DNA of 64,000 bases from Xestospongia bergquistia (Eukaryota > Porifera > Demospongiae > Haplosclerida > Petrosiidae). Under the pieces are notes generated by a model. That model was not told the DNA's origin, did not search any database, and saw only the letters and a program-made list of their open reading frames with translations. Shown piece after piece: positions 11,935 through 23,649 of the stretch (positions are counted from its first letter, which is position 1; each line of letters begins with the position of its first letter). Made by a program: the position numbers and the translations under genes. The stretch covers positions 1,614,501 through 1,678,500 of the forward strand of contig OZ014412.1 in assembly GCA_963965975.1 (NCBI GenBank). The letters run 5' to 3'.

Positions 11935-12797
11935 ATGTTACTCTTATAATTGTTGTGAGTTATAGGTTCCTGGTGGTAATCTTAGAAGTGAATACCGAAT
12001 GTAAAGTGGTATGTATATTATATTTAGCAGGATCTGATAATAATTAATCCTCATGTATTGTTCTCTCTGTCTCTCTCAGTGACACTTCATCCCAGGACAA
12101 CAGGTAGCTCTTGAATATACTACTGTTATTTTATCTTGTATGGCTAAAGATTCTGTTGTCAACTCTGTATTACAAGTTAATGGAACCTATAGATCTACTG
12201 TTCAACACAATATTTTTAAATAGTCATGGTATATCATGGAATAAAACAGATAATGGATTCTATATCTATATGAATGCATCATTGACAATCAGTGGTACTT
12301 CTGCCAGATGTAAACTTGATACTTGTTTGAGTAATACTGCCTATCTTTATGTCACAAATGGTAAGTAAATAACAGTGTTTGTTTTAATGAATTATTTCCA
12401 TTTTAGCTCCTCCCAATCCTCCAGCACAACCTCTTGTTTCAAACTACTATAAATGTCTCATGGTCCTCACCACTCCACAATACAATACTACTAATGACAC
12501 TTACTACATTGTATCAATGGAGACTGTACATGTCAGTGAATGTAGTCCAATAGTATTGAGTGTAGAAGCTAATACTGATATAGGAGGTAGTGGTAACAGT
12601 AATAACACTACTACTGGCTTCCCTAACTGTAAGTTGTCACACTATCTGATGTATATAGAGAAAGGATAAGTAAATTAATTACTAATATAGCACAAACTAC
12701 TGTCAGTATATACTATCTATTAAAATGGATATATTATTATTTTATAGCACTAAATGAGTTTTACTCTATTACTCATCATTATCTAAATATAACAAAT
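11935..12797 (+). pseudogene. D: B-type pseudogene fused to a GPI-exon remnant
   Basis: Leader, Ig and FN3-1 exons of the B family are recognisable but broken. The leader frame is disrupted. The Ig exon (from about 12080) has one extra G near 12112 that shifts the frame, and a deletion near 12214 removes the IDY codons. The FN3 exon (about 12408-12628) lacks the strand between VSWSS and TQYNTT. The start of the next FN3 exon (about 12749) runs directly into the last codons of a GPI-type exon (FTLLLIII, stop at 12795-12797). No intact product is possible. Confidence 0.75.
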
Positions 12798-13377
12798 TAT
12801 TAAATTATTCTGTTCATGAAAATGATAATTACAATATTATGTCTAAATTAATGAGTTGTAAATGAAATAATGTTAACAAAATAAAATGATATTTGTTCAA
12901 GTGTTGTTAGTTCACTGATGAATAGATTTGTAAAGATAATAAGTTTATGACCTAATTGGTTATAACTTGATGTGTCATTGATGAGCAATTTGGATCATTA
13001 TGTGGTGGGGTCAACATATGCTATCTTGATGATTCCTTGTTAATTGATCATGATCACATGACTATAGTAGTGGCATACTTGAAATGCTTGACTGCTCGAT
13101 ATAATAAGATTAGTTTCTGTTGATTGATCTCTAATTGTTGTAATATAGTAAAGGAAACGCCTATTTACAAACTATTAAGTTACACTAATATCTGTATTAT
13201 AAAGGATATATTGATGATATAGTCAAGTAGTGAGTAATAATGTATATAACTATTAGAGTATAAGTTGTCACACTATCTGATGTATATAGAGAAAGGATGA
13301 GTAAATTAATTACTAATATAGCACAAACTACTGTCAGTATGTACTAAATTTTATAACAGCTATATTATTATTTATTA

Positions 13378-13660
13378 GCATTAAATGCCATTGACATAAA
13401 AGGTAACGTGACATGGACAACAAATGGCAGTAACAGATCACTACTTGTTCAACTAACTCTGAGTAAACTGAAATATAGCCACTTCATATCATTGTAATAT
13501 GATTTAATATTGTTCTTTTTAGTGTCCTGCTGTATGTGATTATCATGTACTACATTATGAGTTTATTCATCAGTGAGACTACTGGAATAAATAAAAAATA
13601 TTCTCATCAAACCAGTTATCATAATAATAATCATAATCATCATCATCATCATCATTATAA
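13378..13660 (+). pseudogene. Relic of FN3-2 exons
   Basis: Copies of B-family exons 4 and 5 (NAIDIKGNVTWTTNGS, then CPAVCDYHVLHYEF) with a broken donor (CTGAGTAAAC region) and a small deletion in FIVINE. It breaks off into an ATC/ATA microsatellite near 13620. It probably belonged to D or to the E1 unit. The stretch 12798-13377 before it shows only shared non-coding repeat sequence. Confidence 0.6.
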
Positions 13661-14540
13661 TAAATTGTTACTACCTAATCAGTTATTTCTTATATGTCAT
13701 TGATGTTAACGGAGAGTACTTTTTAGATGTGGATCATTATGTGGTAGAGTTAATATATCCCAATCGTTATTAATTAACCATGATCACATGACTATAAAAG
13801 TAGCATATTTGACTGGTATTTGTGGATTGATCTTCTAGATATTGTAATAATATGGAGAGTCTTATTGTCAGCAAAAGCATTAGTATATTTAACCCTTGTC
13901 AGAATATCCAGAAGTATGTTAGTTGCTTTAATCTTATTACTTAAACTATGTATAGTTTGTGTGGGACTAACTACTATTCTATTATAAATGCATTGTTATC
14001 ATAGTATAGATATTTCATTACATTACATAGTCAAACTCAGTTATACTAATAATCTGTAATATAGAGGCTATATTATAATGATGTAGCAAGTGGTAACCAA
14101 TCTATATAATTATTATAATACTTGTATTGTTACAAAATACATACAGCAGCCAATATATAGTCCCAAGAAATAAGTAAAATGTTTATGATATATAAAATAT
14201 TACCTAATCATTATGTGGTAGAGTTAAATATATACGCTACACTAACCAATCCTAATTAATTACTCATGATTACATAACTATAATAGTAGCATATTTGAAG
14301 TGCTTGTTACAAAATACAAACAGCAATATAATACACAATGTAATAAGATATGTATTATAAAGGATATATTGATGATAAAGTTGAGTAGTAACTAATCATG
14401 TGTATAAATAAATATATAGTATTTGTATTAGCACAATATACAAACAACAGCCAACAAAGTTGTTCAAAGAAAAGAAATAAAATTCTATGCTATATAAGAT
14501 AGTTTAGAAATAAGCACACACTATTAAGCAGTTGGTGAGC
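13660..14540 (+). other. Duplicated non-coding upstream region of E1
   Basis: The sequence recurs nearly unchanged before E2 (about 17570-18480) and E3 (about 23690-24640). It includes a microsatellite of ATA/ATC triplets at 13617-13665. A short hydrophobic ORF recurs within it (for example MLVALILLL near 13918), with different stops in each copy. I see no supported gene. Confidence 0.5.
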
Positions 14541-14548
14541 TTTATTGC

Positions 14549-14607
14549 TATAAAACTAATTGTTAAGCCTAGTTGTGGTAGTTATTAGTGAGATCTCTGG
14601 ATTATAT
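14549..14607 (+). promoter_or_regulatory. Family E core promoter and conserved 5' UTR block
   Basis: TATAAAA at 14549-14555 lies about 60 bases before the E1 start. Equivalent TATAAAA boxes lie before E2 (18500-18506) and E3 (24645-24651). Immediately before each ATG is the block GATCTCTGGATTATAT (14592-14607; 18559-18574; 24688-24703). The same block survives beside dead or orphan leaders at 26292, 31953, 35491 and 49927. It looks like a core promoter plus short leader RNA. Confidence 0.5.
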
Positions 14608-14613
14608 GTGACA

Positions 14614-15613
14614 ATGTCTTGTTCTCAGAGTCTACTACATCTTATCTTTCTTGCTCTACTGCTATTAATACCAAGAAATATTGGAGCTACTGATTATTGT
14701 AGTAAGTCTCACTAAATATCAATATATGTCATAATATTCTATGTACACAGTTATACTATGATTACAATATTACATGTGTGTAATAATATCTTTTATTATA
14801 GATCCAATTCTTCATAATCTACCTGATACAATTATTGCTATTGTAAATGAGAAAGTCTTTCTCACCTGTGACATCTCTACAACAGGATCTGGTGATAGTA
14901 CTGATCTTATATTAGATAATATACATAGTGCTGGAGCAAATAGTATGATTGATGCCATGTATCATGCTAAGAACATCACATGGACATATTTTAGTTCTGA
15001 TCCTAATGATGATAAAACTGGATACAATATAACAATAATTGCTGGATATAATAACAATGGTACTACATTTCAATGTCGAGTTGAAAATTGTGCCACAAAG
15101 AAAGCAAAACTAATTGTTATAAAATGTACAATATCTGTCATTTACACAAACTATGATGTTTATTTATTTTCTTTTTAGCTCCACATTCTTCTCCTAATCC
15201 TTCCACTGTTCAGTTACTCAACACCAATGCTCTCTCCTTCTTCAAGATCTCCTCACTTACAAACATTCCTTCTTTGTCAGACTATCCAGTAGCTTTTACT
15301 ACCTCAATGTCAAAACAGACTACATGTAAGGAAAACTGATAATGACCTACTGCAAATACTATTATTTTGATTTACAACTTTTATTTTCTGCTTTCTACAC
15401 ATATGAACACACACTCACTCTTCTTTTAACTATTTAATAGTTACACCTACTCCTACCTCAATAGTTTTAACTCCCACACCTGCAACAAGTAAGGAACACC
15501 ATACAACACAAATTATAATTTTGTTATTAGTCTCTTTAGCTACTTCTACTTCATCTACATTATCTATCATTTATGGAATGACCAGTTTTACTCTATTACT
15601 CATCATTATCTAA
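14614..15613 (+). CDS. E1: GPI-type Ig protein
   Basis: Five exons, all phase 1: 14614-14701 (signal MSCSQSLLHLIFLALLLL), 14802-15125 (Ig-like, 108 codons), 15179-15325 (49-codon Ser/Thr linker), 15441-15488 (TPTPTS stalk) and 15531-15613. The 690 nt encode 229 residues. The Ig exon is a close relative of the A1 Ig (same length, FLTC, NITW, DDKTGYNITII, FQCRV). The linker starts like an FN3 (SPNPSTVQLLNTNALSF), so it is a truncated FN3. The last exon reads ISLATSTSSTLSIIYG then MTSFTLLLIII and stops. It has small residues, then a hydrophobic end and no charged tail, as in GPI signals. Likely function is a lipid-anchored surface binder without its own tail. A second acceptor (AG at 15463-15464) would shorten the stalk by 24 bases in frame. 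Confidence 0.75.
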
Positions 15614-16197
15614 ATATAACAAATTATTAAATTATTTTGTTCATGTAAATGATAATTACAATATCATGTCTAAATTAATGAGTTGTAAATGAAATAATAT
15701 TAACAAAATAAAATGATAATTGTTCAAGTGTTGTTAGTTCACTGATGAGTAGATTTGTAAAGATATTAAGTTTATGACCTAATTGGTTATAACTTGAGAT
15801 GTCATTGATGGGCATTTTGGATCATTATGTGGTAGGGTCAACATATGCTATCTTGATGATTCCTTGTTAATTGATTGTGATCACATGACTATAGTAGTGG
15901 CATATTTGAAATGCTTTATATAATAAGATTAGGTTCTGCTGATTGATCTCTAATTGTTGTAATATAGTAAAGGAAACGCCTATTTACAAACTATTAAGTT
16001 ACACTAATATCTGTATTATAAAGGATATATTGATGATATAGTCAAGTAGTGAGTAATATTGTATATAACTATTAGAGTATAAGTTGTCACACTATCTGAT
16101 GTATATAGAGAAAGGATGAGTAAATTAATTACTAATATAGCACAAACTACTGTCAGTATATACTTATTTTTATAACAGGTATATTATTATTTATTAG

Positions 16198-16830
16198 CAT
16201 TAAATGCCATTGACATAAAAGGTAACGTGACATGGACAACAAATGGCAGTAACAGATCACTACTTGTTCAACTAACTCTAAGTAAACTGAAATATAGCCA
16301 CTTCATATCATTGTAATGTGATTTAATATTGTTCTCTTTAGTGTCCTGCTGTATGTGATTATCATGTACTATATTATGAGTTTATTTATCAATGAGACTA
16401 CTGGAATAAATAAAGAATATTTTCATCAAACTGGGTTATACTATCCTGTTAAATGTGGAGTCATAATATTTATTCTCTTAAACAGACAACGATTCCTTCA
16501 ATGTCACTATTACTAATGAAGTTAATGACACCAAAATGAAAATACTGGTTGAAACTCTTAGTACGTTAATGAATAGCACAATATAGCAAGTAAAACTTTA
16601 GATTAAAATAGTCAACAAATACTTTTACTGACATTTTTTATATATACTCTCTATATTATGAACATGTACTCTCTATATTATGTACATGTACTCTCTATAT
16701 TATCCAGTAGTTGTTTGTACTACAACAGACTTCATTTAATTGTCAGTTACATGTAGAAAATTTAAACTATCAATTAGTTTCTCCTACTCCTAGGTCAATA
16801 GTTTTAACACCTACAACAAGTAAGGAACAA
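16198..16830 (+). pseudogene. Relics of FN3-2 and stalk exons after E1
   Basis: Copies of FN3-2 exon 4 (about 16198-16280), exon 5 (about 16342-16562, with internal deletions and stops) and a Thr-rich linker (about 16777-16819). Donors are damaged (TAAGTAAAC, GTACGT). The 585 bases between the E1 stop and this relic are the same non-coding repeat seen at 12798-13377. No product is expected. Confidence 0.55.
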
Positions 16831-16879
16831 TATATAACACAAATTATAATTTTGTTTGCAGTGGATATTTGAGAGAAAT

Positions 16880-17410
16880 TATGCTGTGACAAATTTGATG
16901 AAGTCCTGGGTCAGTTTGATCCTGCAAACTAGCAAGTGATACTCAGTTTTAACTGTCAGTTCCAGGATGCCTTGGCAATTAGGTACAAGAAACCATTGGG
17001 AAATGTCCCAGACCTGTGTGATGGTTGTAGCGCTCAGTTCAGTTTATTACATACATTATCATGTACAAAAGATGTCATAGTAATCCAGATACACAACAAG
17101 ATTCAAGATGCAATAGGAGATCTTGCCTCTCTTGTCTTGAGTCAAGTGAAGCATGAGTCATTCATAAGGAAGGCTGATACCAAAATTGATACCCCAGCAC
17201 TGATTACATATTTGGCAGTTTGTGGTAGTTTGAAGTCCTTTTATAAGAATTAGTGAGAGTCTGTCATCTAAATGGGAGAAAAGTTATATATAGTGAGGCA
17301 ACAGGATGGGTGAGAACTAGAATACCGTTTGCCATATTGAGATCTTCCATACTTTGTTTAAGGGGGTCCCATATTAAGTGGAGGTGCCTTGGACTTGAAG
17401 ACAAAGAGCA
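16880..17410 (+). mobile_element. Relic of reverse-transcriptase-type element, C-terminal part
   Basis: The 16936-17253 frame reads FQDALAIRYKKPL, then a CDGC...SLLHTLSC cysteine/histidine cluster, then HNKIQDAIGDLASLVLSQV and a PALITYLAVCG segment. From memory this matches the region downstream of RT in LINE-like polyproteins of marine invertebrates (RDALxLRY...CDGCG...SLxHxLxCxxGG...RHNExRDxxGDLA). A further fragment (WVRTR, FAILRSS) continues in shifted frame up to about 17410. The upstream RT domain and ends are missing and stops are present, so it is dead. The exact clade is not assignable. Confidence 0.55.
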
Positions 17411-17514
17411 TCCATTGGCTTACCACTGAACTACGTTTTGTCAATATAATCGTTATTAACTGTTGTTTTCTTCATTTCCTTTTTCTGTTTACTATTGTTA
17501 TTGTTGTACTTGTT

Positions 17515-17572
17515 GTTATAATAATAATAATAATAATAATCATAATCATCATCATCATTATAATAAATTGTT
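17515..17572 (+). repeat. (ATA/ATC)n microsatellite
   Basis: Runs of ATA followed by ATC triplets directly after the element relic. The same repeat is at 23650-23698 and 13617-13665, each at the same place in the E-unit duplication. Length differs between copies. Confidence 0.8.
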
Positions 17573-18500
17573 ACTACCTCCTAATCAGTTATTTCTTATA
17601 TTTCATTGATGTTAACAGAGAGTACTTGGATCATTATGTGATAGAGTTAATATATGCCAATCCTTATTAATTGACCATGATCACATGACTATAACAGTAG
17701 CATATTTGACTGGTATATATAATAAGATTGGTATTTGTGGATTGATCTTCTAGATATTGTAATAATAAGGAGAGTCTTATTGTCAGCAAAAGCATTAGTA
17801 TATTTAACCCTTGTCAGAATATCCAGAAGTATGTTAGTTGCTTTAATCTTATTGCTTACACTATGTATAGTTTGTGTGGGACTAACTACTATTCTATTAT
17901 GAATGCATTGTTATCATAATATAGATATTTCATTACATTACATAGTCAAACTCAGTTATACTAATAATCTGTAATATAGAGGTTATATTTTATCAAGTGG
18001 TAACCAATCTATTATAATTATTATAATACTTGTATTGTTACAAAATACAAATAGCAGCTAATACATAGTCCCAAGAAATAAGTAAAATGTTTATGATATA
18101 TAAAATATTTCCTAATCATTATGTGGTAGAGTTAATATATCCTACATTAACCACCAATTCTAATTGATTACTCATGATTATATAACTATAATAGTAGCAT
18201 ATTTGAAGTGCTTGTTACAAAATACAAGCAACAATATAATACACAATATAATAAGATTAGTTATTGTTCATTGATCTCTAATTGTTGTTTTGTTGCCAAA
18301 CTAATATGTATTATAAAGGATATATTGATGATAAAGTCAAGTAGTAACTAATCATGTGTATAAATATGTAGTATTTATATTACCACAAAATACAAACAGC
18401 AGCCAACAAAGTCGTTCCAAGAAAGAAATAAAAGGCTATGTTATATAAGATTGATTACAAATAAGCACACACTATTAAGCAGTTGGTGAGCATTATTGAT
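17573..18500 (+). other. Duplicated non-coding upstream region of E2
   Basis: Second copy of the region described at 13660-14540. No exon with family-like borders is seen. Its short hydrophobic ORF ends at a different stop than in the other copies. Confidence 0.5.
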
Positions 18501-18580
18501 ATAAAACTAATTGTTAAGTCTAGTTGTGGTAGCTATTACTTGTTGCAGTTATTAATGAGATCTCTGGATTATATGTGACA

Positions 18581-19846
18581 ATGTCTTGTTCTCAGAATCT
18601 ACTACATCTTATCTTCTTTGCTCTACTGCTATTAATACCAAGGAATATTGAAGCTAATGATTTTTGTAGTAAGTCTCACTAAATATTAATATTGAAGTAT
18701 ATATGTCATAATATTCTATGTACACAGTTATACTATGATTACAATATTATATGTGTGTAATAATAATCATTTATTATAGATCCAATTCTTCATAATCTAC
18801 CTGATACAATTGTTGCTCTTATAAATGAGAAAGTCTTTCTCACCTGTGAAGTCTCTACAACAGGATCTGGTGATAGTACTGATCTTATATTAGATAATAT
18901 ACATAATGCTGGAGCAAATAGTATGATTGATGCCATGTATCATGCTAAGAACATCACATGGACATATTTTAGTTCTGATCCTACTGATGATAAAACTGGA
19001 TACAATATAACAATAATAGCTGGATATAATAACAATGGTACTACATTTCAATGTCGAGTTGAAAATTGTGCCACAAAGAAAGCAAAACTAATTGTTATAA
19101 AATGTACAATATTTGTCATTTACACAAACTATGATGTTTATTTATTTTCTTTTTAGCTCCACATTCTTCTCCTAATCCTTCCACTGTTCAGTTACTCAAC
19201 ACCAATGCTCTCTCCTTTTTCAAGATCCTCTCACTTACAAACATTCCTTCTTTGTCAGACTATCCAGTAGCTTTTACTACCTCAATGTCAAAACAGACTA
19301 CATGTAAGGAAAACTGATAATGACCTACTGCAAATACTACTATTTTGATTTACAACCTTTATTTTCTGCTTTCTACATATATGAACACACACTCATTCTT
19401 CATTTATCTATTACTTACTTGCTGCTACTCTTATCTCAATAGTTTTAACTCCCACACCTGCAACAAGTAAGGAACAGTATATGACACAAATTATGTCTTC
19501 ATACACTACAAGTAAGGAATACTGTATAGCACAAACTGTGTTATCTCCCACTTCTTTTATATCAGTCTCTTCAATTATTCCAACTCCAAATACAGCTAAT
19601 AATAATGGTGATGTATTTGTCTATATTTATGGATTGTCTGTTGGTATTGTTCTACTGATCATTATAATCATTATTGTTATAATATCAGTGATATATATTA
19701 TTAAATACCATACCAGAAGTGAGTTCAATATATTGTATATAGTGACATACTCTTTTCATTCACACTATCTCTTTGATTTCATAGCCAAACCTACTTCAGA
19801 AAAAAGAGAATATAATATTTGTTATCAGGATTATAAAGAGTATTGA
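18581..19846 (+). CDS. E2: Ig protein with TM and short tyrosine-rich tail
   Basis: Six exons: 18581-18668 (signal), 18780-19103 (Ig), 19157-19303 (linker), 19443-19466 (8-codon Thr/Pro stalk), 19566-19718 (TM), 19785-19846 (tail). All joins are phase 1; 798 nt encode 265 residues. The first three exons are almost the same as in E1, but the ending differs. The TM exon has VFVYIYGLSVGIVLL followed by an Ile/Val-rich core and IIKYHTR. The 20-residue tail is TKPTSEKREYNICYQDYKEY, with four tyrosines. The sequence therefore shows an E ectodomain joined to a membrane-spanning anchor in place of the GPI-type exon. The tail tyrosines could be kinase substrates; there is no classical ITAM spacing. 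AATAAA follows at 19892. Confidence 0.75.
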
Positions 19847-19891
19847 AACAAGTGTCCTCTACTAAAGACAACTTATTAATGCATAACTATT

Positions 19892-19897
19892 AATAAA
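19892..19897 (+). promoter_or_regulatory. Polyadenylation signal of E2
   Basis: AATAAA 46 bases after the E2 stop codon. The copy after the 53.3-kb cassette reads AATAAG, so the signal is not conserved there. Confidence 0.45.
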
Positions 19898-20560
19898 AAT
19901 GTTTTACTATTATAACAAGTTATTTTTATCTGTCAATTGTCCACTCATTTTATTATTTATTTATTTATGATCCAAGTACTGATTATAAGACTATAATTAT
20001 TCTTTAGTGTTATAAATCAAAGGTCAGTCGTTAAATATTAACACACCATGTGGTAATTAATGGAAGTAACAGATTAATACTTTTTTCACTAACAGTAATT
20101 GAACTGAACATAATTATTGTTTATAATTAAACCTTATTATGCAATGTTAACATTATATTGTGTTACATATACTAAGAACTATTTGTATGTAAATTTACAC
20201 TTATTGTTATTAACAATGTCATTTGTATTATAGTAAAAAAATAAAAAAAAATAAATTGTCTTTAAAGTGTGTATTATTATATACTTAAGAAGCCAACTAT
20301 TGACCAACAACTGAAGCCCTTTCTGTAATTAAAGGAAAAGATGGGGTAGTTATTATGACTGTTACTAGGCAACCATCTTCTAAACAATTGACTTTCATTA
20401 TTTTCCAATAAATAAAGTCAATCTAGATTGTAACAATGACTAGATTACACACATTTTTTCAAGACATATATATCCATATTAATTACAGATAATTCACCTC
20501 AGAGATTCAATCATTGCAGCAGCAGAATACAGTGACTTTAGTCAAAATACAAAATATCAG
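19898..20560 (+). other. E2-G1 intergenic repeat
   Basis: AT-rich sequence also present after the TM cassettes at about 35890-36430 and 53340-54100. No gene is seen. The segment beginning AAGCCAACTATTGACC (about 20288) marks the start of the G-family upstream flank in every copy. Confidence 0.45.
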
Positions 20561-20566
20561 TGAGAG

Positions 20567-21330
20567 ATGAAGTTATACCTTCTCATTAATTAGTTCCTAA
20601 TATGGACTATAACAGGACAAGGTAATAAAATACACAGTGGTATATTCTCCTCAAAATTCCCACTTTTATTATTTAGTTATTGAGAGTCCACATTCACAGG
20701 TTGCTCTAGATACTAACGTGACATTTACTTGCAGAGGTAGAAAGAGTCATAGTATTCTCTACTTTGTGGAACCAGACTCTAATCCAATGACTGATGATCC
20801 ATCCCTTGTCAAAAGCAACTGCAATAATTATAATATCTTCATTGATTTGGCTCCTCCAGTCATTGTAAATGGTAGTTATTGTTTTGTGTCCAGTTCCTGA
20901 AGTACAAATTGTTATGTTATTAACTAATATTAATAACTATAAATGGACATTTATATTTACTGGAGTATTCCATTAAGTAACATTAGTATATCTTGTAAAA
21001 GTGAAGAACTTGAAGACAGTGGTAATTCTAGTGAACTTATTACCACTTTATTATGTACTTCAATGATGGACTGAATTGTAAAGAGTATACTAGTATGTCC
21101 AATAATTGCTATAGTACAAATTACAATATTAATGCAACCACTAGTAAGTGGTATATATCAACTATATATTATTATAGTATTGTCATTATAATAAGTTCTA
21201 GGCATTCTATCACAATTCATTATTAGTTTAATATCAGGAGATCCTCCAGGTCAATCTGCTGTCATTTGAGTATATTATTGTAATGATATATACCAACCAG
21301 TCACATCAATACATTTATATATAGTGCTGA
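20567..21330 (+). pseudogene. G1: dead G-family Ig gene
   Basis: Leader at 20567-20621 has a TAG at codon 9 (ATT AAT TAG where G2 has ATT ATT CGG). The Ig exon starts at 20677 with the G-family VIESPHSQVAL...FTCRGR sequence. It ends early near 20871, before the second half (WTIRVLA...FFCRF) found in G3. A decayed FN3-like segment follows (about 20896-21150) with frame breaks and TGA, then the relic GDPPGQ near 21238. No product is expected. From here to 22006 nothing else is supported. Confidence 0.65.
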
Positions 21331-22079
21331 GTCACATTAGAGTGGCTTGCATTTTGCTATACAATACATATATGCCAGTATGATTGAGAAAGCAGTACAG
21401 TAGAAACAGCATCTGGTAGTGATTTTGATACTAACATAATAGGTAAATAATCACCTACTACAAGTAAAGAACATGAATTACTTCAATATGAAATTGATGT
21501 TATGGAGTTTGGTCTCATCAATTATTATATACTTATTGTTTATGATCTAATTATGTGAAATGTATCAATACAATACATTCAGTTCCATTAATTACCAGAG
21601 CAATGATAGACTTTACTGGAATGACTTATCTTCCATTTACAAATCAATACAAATGATACTATCACTATAGCAATGTGATAGCAATGCTTGGAGACACCAC
21701 TGATATAATAATAATATCATATTTAGTGTCATCTATGTCATTAGGAGGTGACAAAACAACTAAATTAAAATATTTTGTCATAACAGAATATTATTTATTG
21801 ATTCAACTTAACTGTTTGAAGAACTAGGTAGAAGTATACTGACTATAGATGAAGAGGACATAACATGACTATCTAATGTTATATGTTACAGTGACACATT
21901 ACATTTACCAATGATTGGCGTTTTTAGAGATGTACCAGTTGCACTAGGAGAGGAGAGAGATAGTGAAGAGACAAGAATAATTGAAGATGACACACAAATA
22001 TTATAAAGAGTAATATTGTTAAAAGGTTGACCTAAACATTTAAAATATTATAAAATTAATGATATAAAGTAATACTTAC

Positions 22080-23091
22080 TTTCGTTTCTGATGTTAATAT
22101 ATTCTGTCATGTCATTTCCTATGAAGTTCTCTACCATTATTACTACAAAATATATCCTGTTATCAACTGTAATATCAGTTATATTGATAAATAAAGTATT
22201 ATTTATTGATATTGGAGTTGCTGATGATAAACTGTTAATATCATTTCCACAATTGTCCTTTAAAAATAACTGATAAATATAATTATTACATTGTAATAAT
22301 ACCTAATAAAATAGAGAATATAAAGTGTTATAAAGTATCTTTATTTTCTTACTCAGAAGTTAAGAAATGTATTATTTAAATCATCATTAATAACTTGTAT
22401 CTAGTCTGTAATATTGGGAGCTGATTAAAATGGTATAGTCATTAATAATTGTTAATATTACTATATACTTACTTACACCTGATGTAAAGCTAAACTTCTC
22501 AAAGTACTGGTTGAATTGACTGTAGCTGTTATTAACTACAGTAGACACATCCAAATATATTGACTACAGTTACTATTAGTTAGTGTACCCTTCTCAATTG
22601 TTATATTAGTGGTATTAGTAGAGAAATAATCTGTGATATTAGTATCATCATTGACTGATACATTTTAAGAAAAAAAAAGTCATCTGATAATGTCAATGGA
22701 GGAGACCAGTGTAGTGGGACTACACTATTTTGTAAGTGATGAGTTAATGAACAAGGAGGACCTACAGTAGATGTTACTATATTAAAGGAGATATATTATA
22801 GTACTTACTTACCAAATGATATTAGTTGTACTGGTAATGATATAACAGTAGCTTGCAGAGGTTTAGCACAATTTGCTAAGTCACATAATCCACACTGAAC
22901 ATCCATTGAATCTTGTTCAAATACTGGAAGAATGACTGTAGTACCAGTATCGTCTCCATTTAGATCTATATTGCTGTTTAATGGTGCATTTGGACTAACA
23001 AAAGGCTTAATATTAGAAATATTCCAGAATGAATGAAAAGACCCAGTGTAACTGGAAGAACATTCAAACATTACTGTACTTCCAACAGGAG
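22080..23091 (-). pseudogene. M2: decayed minus-strand Ig-FN3 gene
   Basis: On the minus strand an Ig-like exon (23091-22813, 93 codons, phase 1 both ends, acceptor TATAG and donor GTAAGT) is open: VMFECSSSY, a Trp (SFWNIS) and a CGLCDLANC cluster. Next is an FN3-like exon (about 22770-22480) with HWSPPL. Its frame breaks at a poly-T run, and the second half continues in another frame (DDTNITDYFSTNTTN). An open FN3-like strand pair follows (about 22263-22080, VVIMVENFIGNDM). No signal exon is seen: upstream sequence runs into the element relic at about 23204, which may have removed it. Possibly a living exon in a dead gene. It shares orientation with M1 but has no close sequence match to it. 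Confidence 0.5.
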
Positions 23092-23203
23092 CTATAACTT
23101 AAGATGATGGACAAGGTTCTCTGATAACTATTCCAGAGTTATTGTATATTGGACCAGTACAGGTTTGTCCAGTACAGAAATAAAAAACAAGAGAGGAAAA
23201 CAA

Positions 23204-23600
23204 AAGATGTCATAGTAATCCAGATACACAACAAGATACAAGATGCAATAGAAGATCTTGCCTCTCTTGTCTTGAGTCAAGTGAAGCATGAGTCATTCAT
23301 GAGGTAGGCCGATACCAAAATTGATACCCAGCACTGATTACATATTTGGCAGTTTGTGGTAGGCTGAAGTCTTTTTTAAAAGAATTAGTGAGAGTCTGTC
23401 ATCTAAATGGGATAAAAGTTATATATAGTGAGGCAATGGGATGGGTGAGAACTAGAATGCTGTTTGCCATATTGAGATCTTCCATACTTTGTATAAGGGG
23501 GTCCCATATTAAGTGGAGGTGCCTTGGACTTGAAGATGGAGAGTATCCATTGGCTTACCACTGAACTAAGTTTTGTCAATATAATCGTTATTAACTGTTG
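23204..23600 (+). mobile_element. Second relic of the RT-type element
   Basis: Begins within the KDVIVIQIHNKIQDA region and continues past ITYLAVCG into MGWVRTRMLFAILRSS and KWRCLGLEDG, so it extends further 3' than is readable in the first relic. Stops and frame shifts are present. It shares junctions with the copy at 16.9 kb on the 3' side (microsatellite, then E upstream region). The two relics were therefore duplicated together with the E unit rather than inserted twice. Confidence 0.55.
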
Positions 23601-23649
23601 TTTTCTTCATTTCCTTTTTCTGTTTACTATTGTTATTGTTGTACTTGTT

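Noticed and set aside
17389..17670. ORF with an Ile/Val-rich run that looks like a TM segment (also at 23524)
   Set aside because: The hydrophobic run is the translation of the ATA/ATC microsatellite; it is not a protein-coding exon.
21892..22006. Possible terminal exon encoding an acidic tail (RDVPVALGEERDSEETRIIEDD)
   Set aside because: It looks coding, but the acceptor would need phase 2, unlike every other exon here, and there is no gene to attach it to. Left unassigned.
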